NCBI GenBank assembly: GCA_016191395.1
Contig: JACPOS010000015.1
Location: forward strand, 62,001-126,000
Reading direction: 5' to 3'
Source: Chloroflexota bacterium
GTDB lineage: Bacteria > Chloroflexota > Limnocylindria > Limnocylindrales > CSP1-4
Length of the DNA stretch: 64,000 bases
In this document: one piece after another, positions 55,715 to 64,000 of the stretch
Position numbering within the stretch: the first letter of the stretch is position 1
How the letters are laid out: every line of letters begins with the position of its first letter
Program-made: the position numbers and the translations under genes
Notes under the pieces: model-generated
What the model saw: the letters and a program-made list of their open reading frames with translations, nothing else
Told to the model about the DNA's origin: nothing
Databases searched by the model: none

Positions 55715-56503
55715 TCAGCCCCGGCGGAAATGGAGCTGCAGCTCCATGACCCCGCGGTCCTCGATCGACAGGACGAGGAACGACGTTGGCCGCTGGATCG
55801 AATAGTCCGAGAACTGGATCGTGATGGAACCGGTGACCGTGACGAGGTCGCCGGACAACCGCGCCTCGATCGGCACGGTCACGGTTCGCGTGACGCCGTG
55901 GAGCGTCAGCTCGCCAATGGCGGTCGCGGTGATCGTGGCGCCGTCCACTGGCACCACGCCGAGGTCGATGGGCGTCGAAAGGCGGAATGTCGCCTGCGGG
56001 AATGTGTTCGTCTCGATCGCCTGGTCGCGCAGCCGACCGTCCCGGCGATTGTCGTCGCTCTGGAGGCGGGTGAGGTCCGCGGTGATCTCCACGCTGGTGA
56101 TCCGCGTGTCTGCGAGCACGAGCGTTCCGCTCACGACCGGCGTCCGACCGACCGCGGTGTTCGCCCGGTTGTCGGCGAACGTCTCGTTCACCCGGTAGCC
56201 GACGAACGACGAGGAGAAGTCCGAGAACGAGCCAATCGTCGTGTCGACGGTCCAGGTGCCGTCCAGCCCACCGGCTCCCGGCGTGGGCGCCGGACCCGTT
56301 GCCACCGGGCCGGTCGCGATCGGCACGGTTCCGCCGCTCGGTGCGGGTGCGCTTGCGGCCGGCGAGGCCGAGTTGAGCCCTACCGCGGCCGGCGGCGCGC
56401 CGCGCAGGAACAGGAACGCGAGGCCGGCCGCGCCCGCCAGCACGGCGAGGACGACGAGGCCGGCAAGGCCGAGGAGAATCGGCGAGCGTCGGCGCGCGAT
56501 CAC
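55715..56503 (-). CDS. YceI-like protein with N-terminal membrane anchor
   Basis: 262 aa. An Arg-rich start and one membrane helix (LLGLAGLVVLAVLAGAAGLA) lead through a Pro/Ala/Gly linker (about 45-85) to a YceI-like lipocalin-fold domain (GTWTVDTTIGSFSDFSSSFV, ITADLTRLQSDD, IGELTLHGVTRTVTVPI). YceI proteins bind isoprenoid-like lipids. GTG 56503 overlaps the histidine-kinase stop (GTGA), making it the last gene of the exporter/two-component run. Confidence 0.85.
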   Translation of the reverse strand: MIARRRSPILLGLAGLVVLAVLAGAAGLAFLFLRGAPPAAVGLNSASPAASAPAPSGGTVPIATGPVATGPAPTPGAGGLDGTWTVDTTIGSFSDFSSSFVGYRVNETFADNRANTAVGRTPVVSGTLVLADTRITSVEITADLTRLQSDDNRRDGRLRDQAIETNTFPQATFRLSTPIDLGVVPVDGATITATAIGELTLHGVTRTVTVPIEARLSGDLVTVTGSITIQFSDYSIQRPTSFLVLSIEDRGVMELQLHFRRG

Positions 56504-57882
56504 GAACCCGCTTCCTGAGTTGAGTCCGCCTTGACGCCCGGCAGCCGCACCTCGAAGCGTGCTCCGCCCGCCTCGGACTGGTCCACCGCGATGGAGCCAT
56601 CGTGGTTCTCGGCAATCCACTTGGCGATCGCGAGGCCCAGGCCGGTCCCGCCGGCCGGCGCGCCGGGCGCTCGCCAGAAGCGGTCGAAGACCCGCAGCCG
56701 GTCCTCCGGCGCGACGCCCGGCCCGGCATCCTCGACCGCGAGGGTCGCGCCGCCGGCGGCGGACAGCGGCCGGATGACTACCCGCACCGCGCCGCCGCGG
56801 GGGCTGTGCCGGATCGCATTGTCGACGAGGATCGTCACCAGCTGGCGCAGACGCACCGGGTCGCCGACGGTCGCCGTCGGCGCCGGGTCCACCTCGAGCC
56901 GCACTCCCGCGGCCGCCGCGGGTTGAGCCAGCGCCGCCGTCGCGTCCGCGGCAACGTCGTCCAGGTGCAGCGGGACGCGATCCAGGCTGACCGCACCGGA
57001 ATCGGAGCGGGCAAGTAGCAGCAGCTCATCTACCAGCGTCGTCAGGTGCTCCACCTCGGCATCGATGTCGACGAGCGCATCGCCAACCTGGGCCACGGGC
57101 TCGTCGGCGTGGCGGCGGAGGTGCTCCACGGATGCCCGGATGACGGTCAGCGGCGTGCGCAGCTCGTGGCTGGCGTCCGCGGCGAACTCACGCTGGCGAC
57201 GGAGGGCTGTGCGCTGCCCAGCCAGCGAGTCACGGATCGGCACCAGCGCGCGGCTGGCATAGAAGGCGCCGAATCCAACGGCCACGAGGACCACGACCAG
57301 GCCGCCGAGGACGAGCACGAGCACGAGGCTCTCGAGCGTGTGGACCTCCGCGCTTCGGTCCTGAACCACCTGGACGAAGTAGGGCTCCGACGCGGACCGT
57401 GCGGTGACCGTCAACTGCCGCACCGGCACCGACACGGCCTGCCCGCCCGGCGAGTGGATGGTGATCGTCGAAAGGCGCAGGTCCCGACCTGCGACGGTCG
57501 CCGCCGCCGCGGCCGCGGTGTCGGGCATGCCTGCGGGGATCGGGAAGCCCCGTGGCCCCGCTGCGGACCCGTCCTGCCGGATGACGATCGCGAAGGTGCT
57601 GTCGCCGAAGATGAACGCGGTCGGGTCGTCGTCGCCATTGGGACGTTGCCCATTGTTGAAGTTGATGATGGTCGTGGCGCGCTCATCGAGATTCGCGACA
57701 GCCGTCACCTGCAGGGACGACGCGACGCTCAGGTACAGCGCGAGGCCGAGGACCATGAGGACGAGCAGGGTGGACCCACCGCTCCAGGCCACGAGACGCC
57801 AGCGCACGCCGCGCATGAGGCGCGCGTCGGCCTCCGAGGCGCCGCGCTCAGCTGCGTCGATCGACTCGGCCTGATCAGCCAT
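56500..57882 (-). CDS. Sensor histidine kinase (OmpR-type partner)
   Basis: 460 aa. Two membrane helices (about 35-55 and 190-210) flank an extracytoplasmic sensor of about 135 residues. HAMP-like linker, then DHp with EFAADASHELRTPLTVIR and an ATPase domain (VDNAIRHSP, VEDAGPGVAPEDRLRVFD, GGTGLGLAIAKWI). It should phosphorylate the response regulator whose gene overlaps its 5' end by 8 bp. Confidence 0.92.
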   Translation of the reverse strand: MADQAESIDAAERGASEADARLMRGVRWRLVAWSGGSTLLVLMVLGLALYLSVASSLQVTAVANLDERATTIINFNNGQRPNGDDDPTAFIFGDSTFAIVIRQDGSAAGPRGFPIPAGMPDTAAAAAATVAGRDLRLSTITIHSPGGQAVSVPVRQLTVTARSASEPYFVQVVQDRSAEVHTLESLVLVLVLGGLVVVLVAVGFGAFYASRALVPIRDSLAGQRTALRRQREFAADASHELRTPLTVIRASVEHLRRHADEPVAQVGDALVDIDAEVEHLTTLVDELLLLARSDSGAVSLDRVPLHLDDVAADATAALAQPAAAAGVRLEVDPAPTATVGDPVRLRQLVTILVDNAIRHSPRGGAVRVVIRPLSAAGGATLAVEDAGPGVAPEDRLRVFDRFWRAPGAPAGGTGLGLAIAKWIAENHDGSIAVDQSEAGGARFEVRLPGVKADSTQEAGS

Positions 57883-58552
57883 CGGCCAGCCGATAGCCCA
57901 CTCCGCGGACCGTCTCGATCCAGCGACCCGCGTCACCGAGCTTGGTGCGCAGGTAGTGCACGTAGGCGTCCACCGCGTTCGGGGTGACTGCGACCGAGAA
58001 CGGCCAGGCATGATCCAGGAGCTGGTCGCGCGTGAGCGACTGGCCTGGATGGCGGAGGAAGCACTCCAGCAGCGAGAACTCCCGCGGACTGAGCTCCACC
58101 GGCTTGCCCTTCACCGTGACGCGCCGGCTGCGCTCGTCCAGTGCGATCGGGCCGGCAGCCAGCACCGGATCCGCCCGGCGCACCCCGGACTCAGCACGAC
58201 GCGCAAGCGCGCGCAGCCGCGCGGACAGCTCCTCGTAGGCGAATGGCTTGACGAGATAGTCGTCGGCGCCCGCGTCGAGGCCAACGACCCGATCGTTGAC
58301 GGTGTCCCGGGCGGTCAGCATCAGGATGGTCAGTTCGCGCCCGTCCTTGCGGAGCCGCCTTGCAACGTCGAGGCCGGACATGTCCGGCAGGCCCAGGTCC
58401 AGGATCACGGACTCGATGCCGGCGGTCGCCTCTGCGAGCTCGAGCGCCGTCCGCCCGTCGGGCGCGACCTCCACGATGTGGCGATCGTCCTCCAGCAGCC
58501 GGCGCAGGACGCGTTGCAGGCGCGGGTCGTCCTCGACGAGGAGGAGGTGCAT
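57875..58552 (-). CDS. OmpR-family response regulator
   Basis: 225 aa. Receiver domain with acidic pocket (LVEDDP), phospho-acceptor Asp51 in ILDLGLPDMSG, the switch Thr (LTARD) and Lys (LVKPF), then an OmpR winged helix (LDHAWPFSVAVTPNAVDAYV, VRGVGYRLADG). It likely controls this exporter operon. The neighbouring DUF5666-like gene ends 21 bp upstream. Confidence 0.93.
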   Translation of the reverse strand: MHLLLVEDDPRLQRVLRRLLEDDRHIVEVAPDGRTALELAEATAGIESVILDLGLPDMSGLDVARRLRKDGRELTILMLTARDTVNDRVVGLDAGADDYLVKPFAYEELSARLRALARRAESGVRRADPVLAAGPIALDERSRRVTVKGKPVELSPREFSLLECFLRHPGQSLTRDQLLDHAWPFSVAVTPNAVDAYVHYLRTKLGDAGRWIETVRGVGYRLADG

Positions 58553-58573
58553 CGGTACTCGTGCGCCCGTGGA

Positions 58574-59197
58574 CTAGGGAACGACCGTGATGTCGCTGGC
58601 GCTCGGACCGTTCACCGTGGTGGTGCCGTTCTGTGGCCGGAGGTTGACCCGCACGAGAACCTTGCCCCCGCTCGCGACGTCGCTGGAGCTTGCACTTGCC
58701 TGAGCATGGTAGGTGGTGCCCGGTTCGATGGCGATCTGGATGGTCTGGCCGGACGCCAGCTTCAGGCTCAGCGTGGTGGCAGTGATGGAGTCCACGGTGC
58801 CCTCGATCGTGGTCCCGCCGCCGGCCCCGAACAGGCCGCCGCCGGGTCGGTTGGACTCGGCGGCCCCGTTGCCGGTGTGAGCGCCGTTGCCGTTGAATCC
58901 CTGTCCCCCGGGGAAGTTGCCAGACCCGGCGATCGCGGCCGGGGCCGTGAACCGGCCGGCAGCGAACGAGACGCCGGCGATCGCCAGGACCAGGGCACCG
59001 CCCAGCAGCAGATTCAGAAGGCGCGCACTCGGTGCCGTGCGACGGGGCGGCGTGAGCGCAGCTGAGCTGGCCATAGGCGAGCTCGCCGCCCCGGGCGGAG
59101 TCGGGTTCGAATCGAGGATTGGTGTCGACGCCGGCTCCGGTGCGTACACCGGCGCAGGCTGGGTCGGAGGATCCTGGTCCACGATTGGCTCCTTCAC
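58574..59197 (-). CDS. Membrane-anchored DUF5666-like protein
   Basis: 207 aa. A Pro-rich cytoplasmic segment (about 1-70), one membrane helix (LLNLLLGGALVLAIAGVSFA), a Gly/Asn-rich linker, and a C-terminal small beta domain (GTVDSITATTLSLKLASGQ, TTYHAQ, GGKVLVRVNL) that resembles DUF5666. Function unknown. GTG 59197 overlaps the stop of the permease gene (GTGA), so it is part of the exporter operon. Confidence 0.78.
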   Translation of the reverse strand: MKEPIVDQDPPTQPAPVYAPEPASTPILDSNPTPPGAASSPMASSAALTPPRRTAPSARLLNLLLGGALVLAIAGVSFAAGRFTAPAAIAGSGNFPGGQGFNGNGAHTGNGAAESNRPGGGLFGAGGGTTIEGTVDSITATTLSLKLASGQTIQIAIEPGTTYHAQASASSSDVASGGKVLVRVNLRPQNGTTTVNGPSASDITVVP

Positions 59198-60378
59198 TCG
59201 TACCTGAGGGCGTTGACGGGATCGAGGCGCGCCGCCTGCCTGGCGGGCCACACGCCAAAGACGATGCCCACCGCCAGGCTGAAGACGGTGGCGACGGCGA
59301 TCGTGGCTGGGTCGAAGATGAAGCCCCAGCCGGCAATTCGGCCGATGATGGCGGAGACGACGATCCCGGCGAGGACGCCGATCAGGCCACCGATCAGCGA
59401 CAGCGTCAGCGCCTCGATGAGGAATTGGCTGAGGATGTCGCGGCCCCGGGCGCCGAGCGCCTTCCGGATGCCGATCTCGCGGGTCCGCTCGCGGACCGAC
59501 ACGAGCATGATGTTCATGATCCCGATGCCGCCGACGATCAGGGCGATGGAGGCGATCCCACCCAGGAGCAGCGTCAACGTCCCGCTGATCGACGAGGCGG
59601 CCTGGAGCAGCTGCGTCTGGTCGAAGATCGAGAAGTCATCGGTAGCACCGGCTGCGAGACCGTGGCGCACCCGGAGGAGCTCGGAGATCGAGTCGCGCGC
59701 GGCCTGCATGCCTGTAGCGTTCGCGACGCTGATTCCGATGGATTGGACCCCGGTCCCGCCGACGTAGTACTTGCGGACCACGCCGAGAGGCACCAGCACC
59801 TGGTTGTCGGGGTCGTTGGAGCCCGCGCCCCCCTTGGGCTGCAGGATCCCGATCACCTGGAACGGGAGACCGCTGATGTTGACCTGGCCGCCGATGGCGT
59901 CAGCGCCGAGGCCAAGGGCCGTCGCGACGGTTGCGCCGAGGACGACCTGGCGGAGTCCCTGGTCCACGGCAAAGGGTGTCAGGAAGGTCCCCTGCCAGAC
60001 CTCGAAGGCGCGCACCGTCGCGTAGTCGGCCGACGTGCCCACCACCGATGTCGTGGTCGTGTTGGTCGTGCTGGTGGCGACGGTCCTCTGCGTCTGGATC
60101 TCGGGCGCCACCGCGGCGAGCCCGCTGAGCCCGGCGATCGCGGCGGCATCGTCGAGCGTCAGGGTGTTGGCACTCCCGCGGGCTGGGTTGATCGTGAGCA
60201 GGTTCGTGCCCAGACTGCTCAGCTGCTGGGTGATCCGCGCCGTGGTCCCCCGGCCCACGCTCACGAGGCCCACAACCGAGGCGACGCCGATGATGACGCC
60301 GAGCATCGTGAGGGCCGCGCGAACCCGGCCGCGGCGGAGGCGCGACAGGGCAAGCCGGACCAGCTCTACCGCGCTCAC
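59194..60378 (-). CDS. MacB-like ABC permease
   Basis: 394 aa. Four membrane helices: one near the N-terminus (LTMLGVIIGVASVVGLVSVG), three at the C-terminus, with a large extracytoplasmic domain between (about 45-270), as in MacB/FtsX-type permeases. The coupling segment RERTREIGIRKALGA is present. Mechanotransmission partner of the ATPase and MacA-like adaptor encoded just upstream; GTGA overlaps on both sides. Confidence 0.9.
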   Translation of the reverse strand: MSAVELVRLALSRLRRGRVRAALTMLGVIIGVASVVGLVSVGRGTTARITQQLSSLGTNLLTINPARGSANTLTLDDAAAIAGLSGLAAVAPEIQTQRTVATSTTNTTTTSVVGTSADYATVRAFEVWQGTFLTPFAVDQGLRQVVLGATVATALGLGADAIGGQVNISGLPFQVIGILQPKGGAGSNDPDNQVLVPLGVVRKYYVGGTGVQSIGISVANATGMQAARDSISELLRVRHGLAAGATDDFSIFDQTQLLQAASSISGTLTLLLGGIASIALIVGGIGIMNIMLVSVRERTREIGIRKALGARGRDILSQFLIEALTLSLIGGLIGVLAGIVVSAIIGRIAGWGFIFDPATIAVATVFSLAVGIVFGVWPARQAARLDPVNALRYE

Positions 60379-61058
60379 GCGGCGATCCCCGCGTCGACAA
60401 CAGCACCGTCCAGGAGATGGACCTGCCGCTGCGCGATCGCCGCGACCTCCGGATTGTGGGTGATCAGCAGGATCGTGTGGCCGGCCGCGTGGAGATCCTG
60501 GAAGAGCGCGAGCACCTCCTGGCCCTGGTGGAGCGCGAGGTTGCCCGTCGGCTCGTCGGCGAGGACGAGCGCCGGCTTGGTGACCAACGCGCGCGCGAGC
60601 GCAACGCGTTGCTGTTCGCCGCCGGAGAGCTCAGAGGGCTCGTGGCGAAGGCGGTGCCCGAGCCCCAGCTGCTCCAGCGCCGCGGCTGCGCGTGCCTGGC
60701 GCTCGCGCCGCGACACGCCCTGGTAGAGCAGCGGGGTGGCGACGTTGTCCATCGCGGACGTACCCGGCAGCAGGTTGTAGCTTTGGAACACGAAACCGAT
60801 GGTCCGGCTGCGGATCCTGGCCAGCGCAGCGTCGTTGAGCGAGCCGACGTCGGTGCCGTCCAGCTCGTAGCGCCCGGACGTGGGTCGGTCGAGGCAGCCG
60901 ATGATGCTCATCATCGTGGTCTTCCCGGAGCCGGACGGGCCCAGGATCGCCACCATCTCGCCGCGCTCGACGGTCATGGACACGCCGTGGAGTGCCTCGA
61001 CCTGGACGTGGCCCATGTCATAGGTACGGCCGATCTGATCCAGCCGCAGGAGGCTCAC
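60375..61058 (-). CDS. ABC transporter ATP-binding protein (MacB/LolD type)
   Basis: 227 aa. Walker A GPSGSGKTT, Q-loop FQSYNLLPGTS, signature LSGGEQQRVALARAL, Walker B ALVLADEPTGNL, H-loop ITHN. The D-loop after Walker B reads NLALHQ where the family has NLD, so the D-loop Asp is Ala, which may weaken ATPase coupling. GTG 61058 overlaps the adaptor stop (GTGA). Confidence 0.92.
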   Translation of the reverse strand: MSLLRLDQIGRTYDMGHVQVEALHGVSMTVERGEMVAILGPSGSGKTTMMSIIGCLDRPTSGRYELDGTDVGSLNDAALARIRSRTIGFVFQSYNLLPGTSAMDNVATPLLYQGVSRRERQARAAAALEQLGLGHRLRHEPSELSGGEQQRVALARALVTKPALVLADEPTGNLALHQGQEVLALFQDLHAAGHTILLITHNPEVAAIAQRQVHLLDGAVVDAGIAA

Positions 61059-62194
61059 TGCCCGGTCCGGCCGTGGACCACGCCACCGCCCGGGAACACG
61101 CCCCCGCCGCCGACGCCGCCGCCACCACCACCCAGATTGGTCGCCGCGTTCTGCGCACTGCTCGTGCCAGTAACGACCAGATCGCCGGCCTGGAGGCCGG
61201 ACTTGATCTCCGTGAGGGAGCTCGTGACGAGGCCGACCTGGACCAGGCGCGCGGAGACGGTGCCGTCCGCCGAGACGACTCGAACCGTGTACGCGCCGCC
61301 GGTGCCAGACAGCGCTCGCGACGGGATCGACAGGACGCCGGTCGCGCTTGCCGCCACGATCGTCACGTCGGCGGTCATGCCCGGCCGCAGGCCCGCTGGT
61401 GGTGCATCAAGCTGGATCCTGACGGCAAACGAGACGACGCCGTTGGAGCCCGTGCCGCTCCCGACCGGATCGATCGAGGTGACCTTGCCGCGCAGCGACG
61501 CATCGACCGCCACGACCGTGACCGTCGCCTCCTGCCCGATCTTGATCGCCGCGACGTCGCTCTCGACCACGTTCGTCGTGACCCGCAGCCCGGCCGAGAT
61601 CATGGAGATCGCGGCGCCGGCCGGGGCATTCGCCCCCGCAGTGATCGCGACTGCCGTCACGATCCCGTCGACTGGAGCGGCGATCGTCGGGCGGGCGCGT
61701 TGTGCCTTGAGGTCGGCGAGGAGCGTCTTCGCGCGCGCGTCCGCGGTCTCGGCGTTGTACAGGCTCACCTGGGTCTGGCGACGGGTGGCGGTCGTGGTCG
61801 CTGCCGCGCGGTCCGTTCTCGCCTGGCTGAGCTGGATGCTCGCCGAGCTCGCGGCGCGCGTGGCGTCGGCGATCTGGGCGTCGAGGTTCGTCGTGTCCGC
61901 CGTTGCCAGCACTTGTCCGGCCGCTACACGATCGCCCACCGCGACCTTGACCTCCTTCACGGACCAGGCGACCGTCGTCGAGGCAGTGGCCGAGCCGAAC
62001 GAGAGATCGTAGGTGTTGGCGGCCTCGATGGACCCCGTCGCGGCGATCTCGTCAGTTACGTCCGCGACGGACGCGGCGGCCATCAGGAGGGTGGACGCGC
62101 TGGATGCTGCCGGAGCGAATCCACCCATGGCCACAGCGATCGCGCCGCCGGAGATCACGAGCAGGACGACGATGGCGAGAAGCTTGAGACGCAT
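61055..62194 (-). CDS. MacA/HlyD-family membrane-fusion protein
   Basis: 379 aa. N-terminal signal anchor (LLAIVVLLVISGGAIAVAMG), biotinyl-lipoyl half-motifs (VKVAVGDRVAAGQVLATAD and PTIAAPVDGIVTAVAITAG) around a helical hairpin of about 80 residues, a beta-barrel domain, and a Gly-rich tail (NLGGGGGGVGGGGVFPGGG). AGGGAGG precedes the ATG. Adaptor of the MacAB-like exporter. Confidence 0.9.
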   Translation of the reverse strand: MRLKLLAIVVLLVISGGAIAVAMGGFAPAASSASTLLMAAASVADVTDEIAATGSIEAANTYDLSFGSATASTTVAWSVKEVKVAVGDRVAAGQVLATADTTNLDAQIADATRAASSASIQLSQARTDRAAATTTATRRQTQVSLYNAETADARAKTLLADLKAQRARPTIAAPVDGIVTAVAITAGANAPAGAAISMISAGLRVTTNVVESDVAAIKIGQEATVTVVAVDASLRGKVTSIDPVGSGTGSNGVVSFAVRIQLDAPPAGLRPGMTADVTIVAASATGVLSIPSRALSGTGGAYTVRVVSADGTVSARLVQVGLVTSSLTEIKSGLQAGDLVVTGTSSAQNAATNLGGGGGGVGGGGVFPGGGVVHGRTGQ

Positions 62195-62237
62195 GGTTCC
62201 TCCCTGGCTGGCTGGCTGGGCTGGGCGGCCCGAAGAG

Positions 62238-63206
62238 TCAGGCGGAAACGCTGCCGCGGGCGAGACCGATCAGGCTCGCGGCCGCCCCGATCGGGATGGC
62301 GAAGCCCAGGCCCTCGGCGCTCGTCGCCACGGCAGTGTTGATGCCGATGACGTTGCCGCCGATGTCCAGCAGCGGGCCGCCGCTGTTACCCGGGTTGATG
62401 GCTGCGTCCGTCTGGATCAGGCCGGACAGCGTCGTTTCCCGTCGGGTCGCCTCGTTGGTCACCGTGATCTGGCGGTTGAGGCCGGAGACGATGCCGCGCG
62501 TGACGGTTTCGGTATAGGTGCCCAGCGGACTGCCGATGGCGATCGCCGTCTGGCCAACCTGAAGCACGGCGGAATCGCCGATGGATGCGGCCTGGAGGCC
62601 CGTGGCCGCGACCTTGACGAGTGCGAGATCCGTGGTGTCGGACATCTTGGCGATGGTCGCCGGGAACTCGCGCCCGTCGGACAGGGCGACGGTGAGGCTT
62701 TGGCTCCCGTCGACGACGTGGCGGTTGGTCAGGATGTACCCATCGGCGGTGAGGATGACGCCGGACCCCACGCCGGTCACCGGCACCGAGAACGGCGAGA
62801 ACCGGCTGGACGTGACGCCGTCGGCGGTGATGGTCACGACCGACTCGCGAGCCGCAGCGACCACCGCCGTGATGTCCTGCCCGGACTCGACGGTGGTGAC
62901 CGTCCGCCCATTGGCGGTGGGCGTCGTCACGGCGGGCGTTCGAGTGAGGGAGCCGCCGAGGATCGCCACCGTGCCCGCGGAGGCGAGGACCGCCGACGTG
63001 AGGCTGACGGTGAGCAGGCCGGCGAGGCCCCGGCCGCCCATGTGGGACGGCCGGGGTGCCTGCGCGGTCACCGGGAGATCGAGCCGGGGAGGAGGAGCCG
63101 GCTCGACGCTGGTGAGGAAGGGGTTGTCTGTGGTCGTCGGCACGGGGGCAAGGGATGGGTCGGACTCGTCGCCGTGCATCCGTGGCTGCTCGTTCATGCT
63201 GCTCAT
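62238..63206 (-). CDS. Membrane-anchored HtrA/DegS-like serine protease lacking a PDZ domain
   Basis: 322 aa. A Pro-rich cytoplasmic segment (about 1-65) precedes one membrane helix (GLLTVSLTSAVLASAGTVAI). The trypsin-like domain has all three catalytic residues: His in ILTNRHVVDGS, Asp in DTTDLALVKV, Ser in NPGNSGGPLLD. It ends about 25 residues after GINTAVA, so the PDZ domain of DegS/HtrA is missing. Located 44 bp upstream of the exporter adaptor on the same strand. ATG 63206 is chosen; ATG 63197 is the alternative. Confidence 0.85.
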   Translation of the reverse strand: MSSMNEQPRMHGDESDPSLAPVPTTTDNPFLTSVEPAPPPRLDLPVTAQAPRPSHMGGRGLAGLLTVSLTSAVLASAGTVAILGGSLTRTPAVTTPTANGRTVTTVESGQDITAVVAAARESVVTITADGVTSSRFSPFSVPVTGVGSGVILTADGYILTNRHVVDGSQSLTVALSDGREFPATIAKMSDTTDLALVKVAATGLQAASIGDSAVLQVGQTAIAIGSPLGTYTETVTRGIVSGLNRQITVTNEATRRETTLSGLIQTDAAINPGNSGGPLLDIGGNVIGINTAVATSAEGLGFAIPIGAAASLIGLARGSVSA

Positions 63207-63328
63207 GAAATCGCCGGTCCCTGAGAAGGTCGTGAGAATCGCGATTGGGACCGTCGGCGGGTTGACGATCGACGGCGCTACCCTGACGCTGCCACGGATC
63301 ATCTCGCCAGCCGAGGGCCTGCACGCAG

Positions 63329-64000
63329 ATGTCGGAACGCTTGAAGCGCGTCGCGATCGCGATCATCGCCCTCCTGGTCGTAGCGGTCGCGCCGATCGCG
63401 ATCGCTGCGAGCAACGGCGCGGGCGCCAAGCCCCCGACCGCGAGTCACGGCCCGAAGCGAACACCGACGCCAACGCCGACCAAGGCACCAACGGCCCCGC
63501 CGACGACCCAGCCCACACTGCCACCGACACCCGCTCCCACCCCGACCGTGGCGCCGACGGGCGCCCTGCCCTTCGTCCTCGCCGGGGCCGGCGACATCGC
63601 CTCGTGCAGCTCGACCGGCGACGAAGCGACGGCAACCCTTCTGGACTCGATCGCCGGGTCGGTCTTCACGCTGGGCGACAATGCCTATAGCAGTGGGACG
63701 ACGACGGAGTTCAACACCTGCTACGGGCCGAGCTGGGGCCGCACCGGGATCAAGTCGCGTACGCGGCCAGCGCCCGGAAATCACGACTACGGCACAGCCG
63801 GTGCGACCGGCTACTACGGCTACTTCGGTTTGGCCGCGGGCGATCCCGCGAAGGGCTACTACGCCTACGACGCCGGCGGGTGGCGTGTCTACGTCCTCAA
63901 CAGCAACTGCTCGTCGATCGGTGGCTGCGCCACCGGCTCTCCCCAGGAGCAATGGCTACGAAGCGACCTCGCCGCGAACCCACGGTCCTGCGTTCTGGCG
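63329..64000 (+). CDS. Secreted metallophosphoesterase, 3' end beyond window
   Basis: At least 224 codons, open at base 64000. Signal peptide (VAIAIIALLVVAVAPIAIAA), a Thr/Pro-rich linker (about 40-75), then a calcineurin-like phosphoesterase: AGAGDIASC (Asp), TLGDNAY (GDN), PAPGNHDYG (GNHD). It resembles purple acid phosphatase or bacterial alkaline phosphatase-like secreted enzymes. Divergent from the HtrA-like gene with 122 bp between starts. Confidence 0.85.
   Translation, partial: MSERLKRVAIAIIALLVVAVAPIAIAASNGAGAKPPTASHGPKRTPTPTPTKAPTAPPTTQPTLPPTPAPTPTVAPTGALPFVLAGAGDIASCSSTGDEATATLLDSIAGSVFTLGDNAYSSGTTTEFNTCYGPSWGRTGIKSRTRPAPGNHDYGTAGATGYYGYFGLAAGDPAKGYYAYDAGGWRVYVLNSNCSSIGGCATGSPQEQWLRSDLAANPRSCVLA

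Overview
This is a chromosomal window from a GC-rich (by eye about 70% G+C) free-living bacterium. The gene content is a second tandem citrate synthase, DUF2231-Rieske, TPM/DUF2207, YhaO/YhaN-type proteins, DUF2277 and a selenocysteine system. Many start codons follow a TANNNT box by only 6-9 nt, as in leaderless mRNAs. Together these fit a Chloroflexota lineage (Limnocylindria/Ellin6529-like) or, less well, an actinomycete. That placement is inference. No rRNA, phage, CRISPR array or intact IS element was seen, and the genes are densely packed, often with ATGA/GTGA start-stop overlaps.

Layout. 1-8.2 kb: 3' part of a TPR regulator, zinc-ribbon protein, two citrate synthases, DUF2231-Rieske protein, P-loop kinase, EamA permease, TPM/DUF2207 protein. 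8.2-14.4 kb: membrane-anchored Rad50-like ATPase with its Mre11-like partner, zinc-ribbon protein, MFS exporter, small membrane protein. 14.4-18.8 kb (minus): tRNA-Sec, selA, small membrane protein, selB, mobA. 18.8-21 kb: three-gene phospholipid set (CDP-alcohol transferase, cdsA, plsC). 21-30.5 kb: hydrolase, adenosine-deaminase-family protein, DedA-like protein, selD with a cystathionine-gamma-synthase-like gene, winged-helix protein, lipoprotein, methyltransferase, an amber-interrupted gene, and an APH-like kinase. 30.5-37.2 kb: formate dehydrogenase locus. 37.2-40.6 kb: DUF4260 and XRE regulator, then DUF2277, fdhD and an unknown protein. 40.7-53.5 kb: histidine kinase, tryptophanase, RlpA-like protein, DNA glycosylase, TfoX-N, zinc peptidase, fumC, FAD oxidoreductase, proline dehydrogenase, basic protein and GMC oxidoreductase. 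53.6-64 kb: secreted metalloprotease, then a minus-strand run of HtrA-like protease, MacA/ABC/MacB-like exporter, DUF5666-like protein, response regulator, histidine kinase and YceI, and a secreted metallophosphoesterase that runs off the window.

The central biological story is one selenoprotein and its complete support kit. The catalytic part of an NAD-linked formate dehydrogenase contains an in-frame UGA (31125-31127) followed by a classic bacterial SECIS hairpin with a GGUCU apical loop. The same window carries tRNA-Sec (18654-18750), selA, selB and selD, plus the molybdenum-cofactor gene mobA and the FDH sulfurtransferase fdhD. The formate dehydrogenase is split. Its N-terminal Fe-S module, including the cofactor-proximal [4Fe-4S] domain, is a separate gene (35736-36788) 3 kb downstream of the Sec-containing catalytic gene (30861-32786), with a fused NuoE-NuoF diaphorase gene between them. 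A 190-bp MITE-like inverted-repeat element lies just upstream of the catalytic gene.
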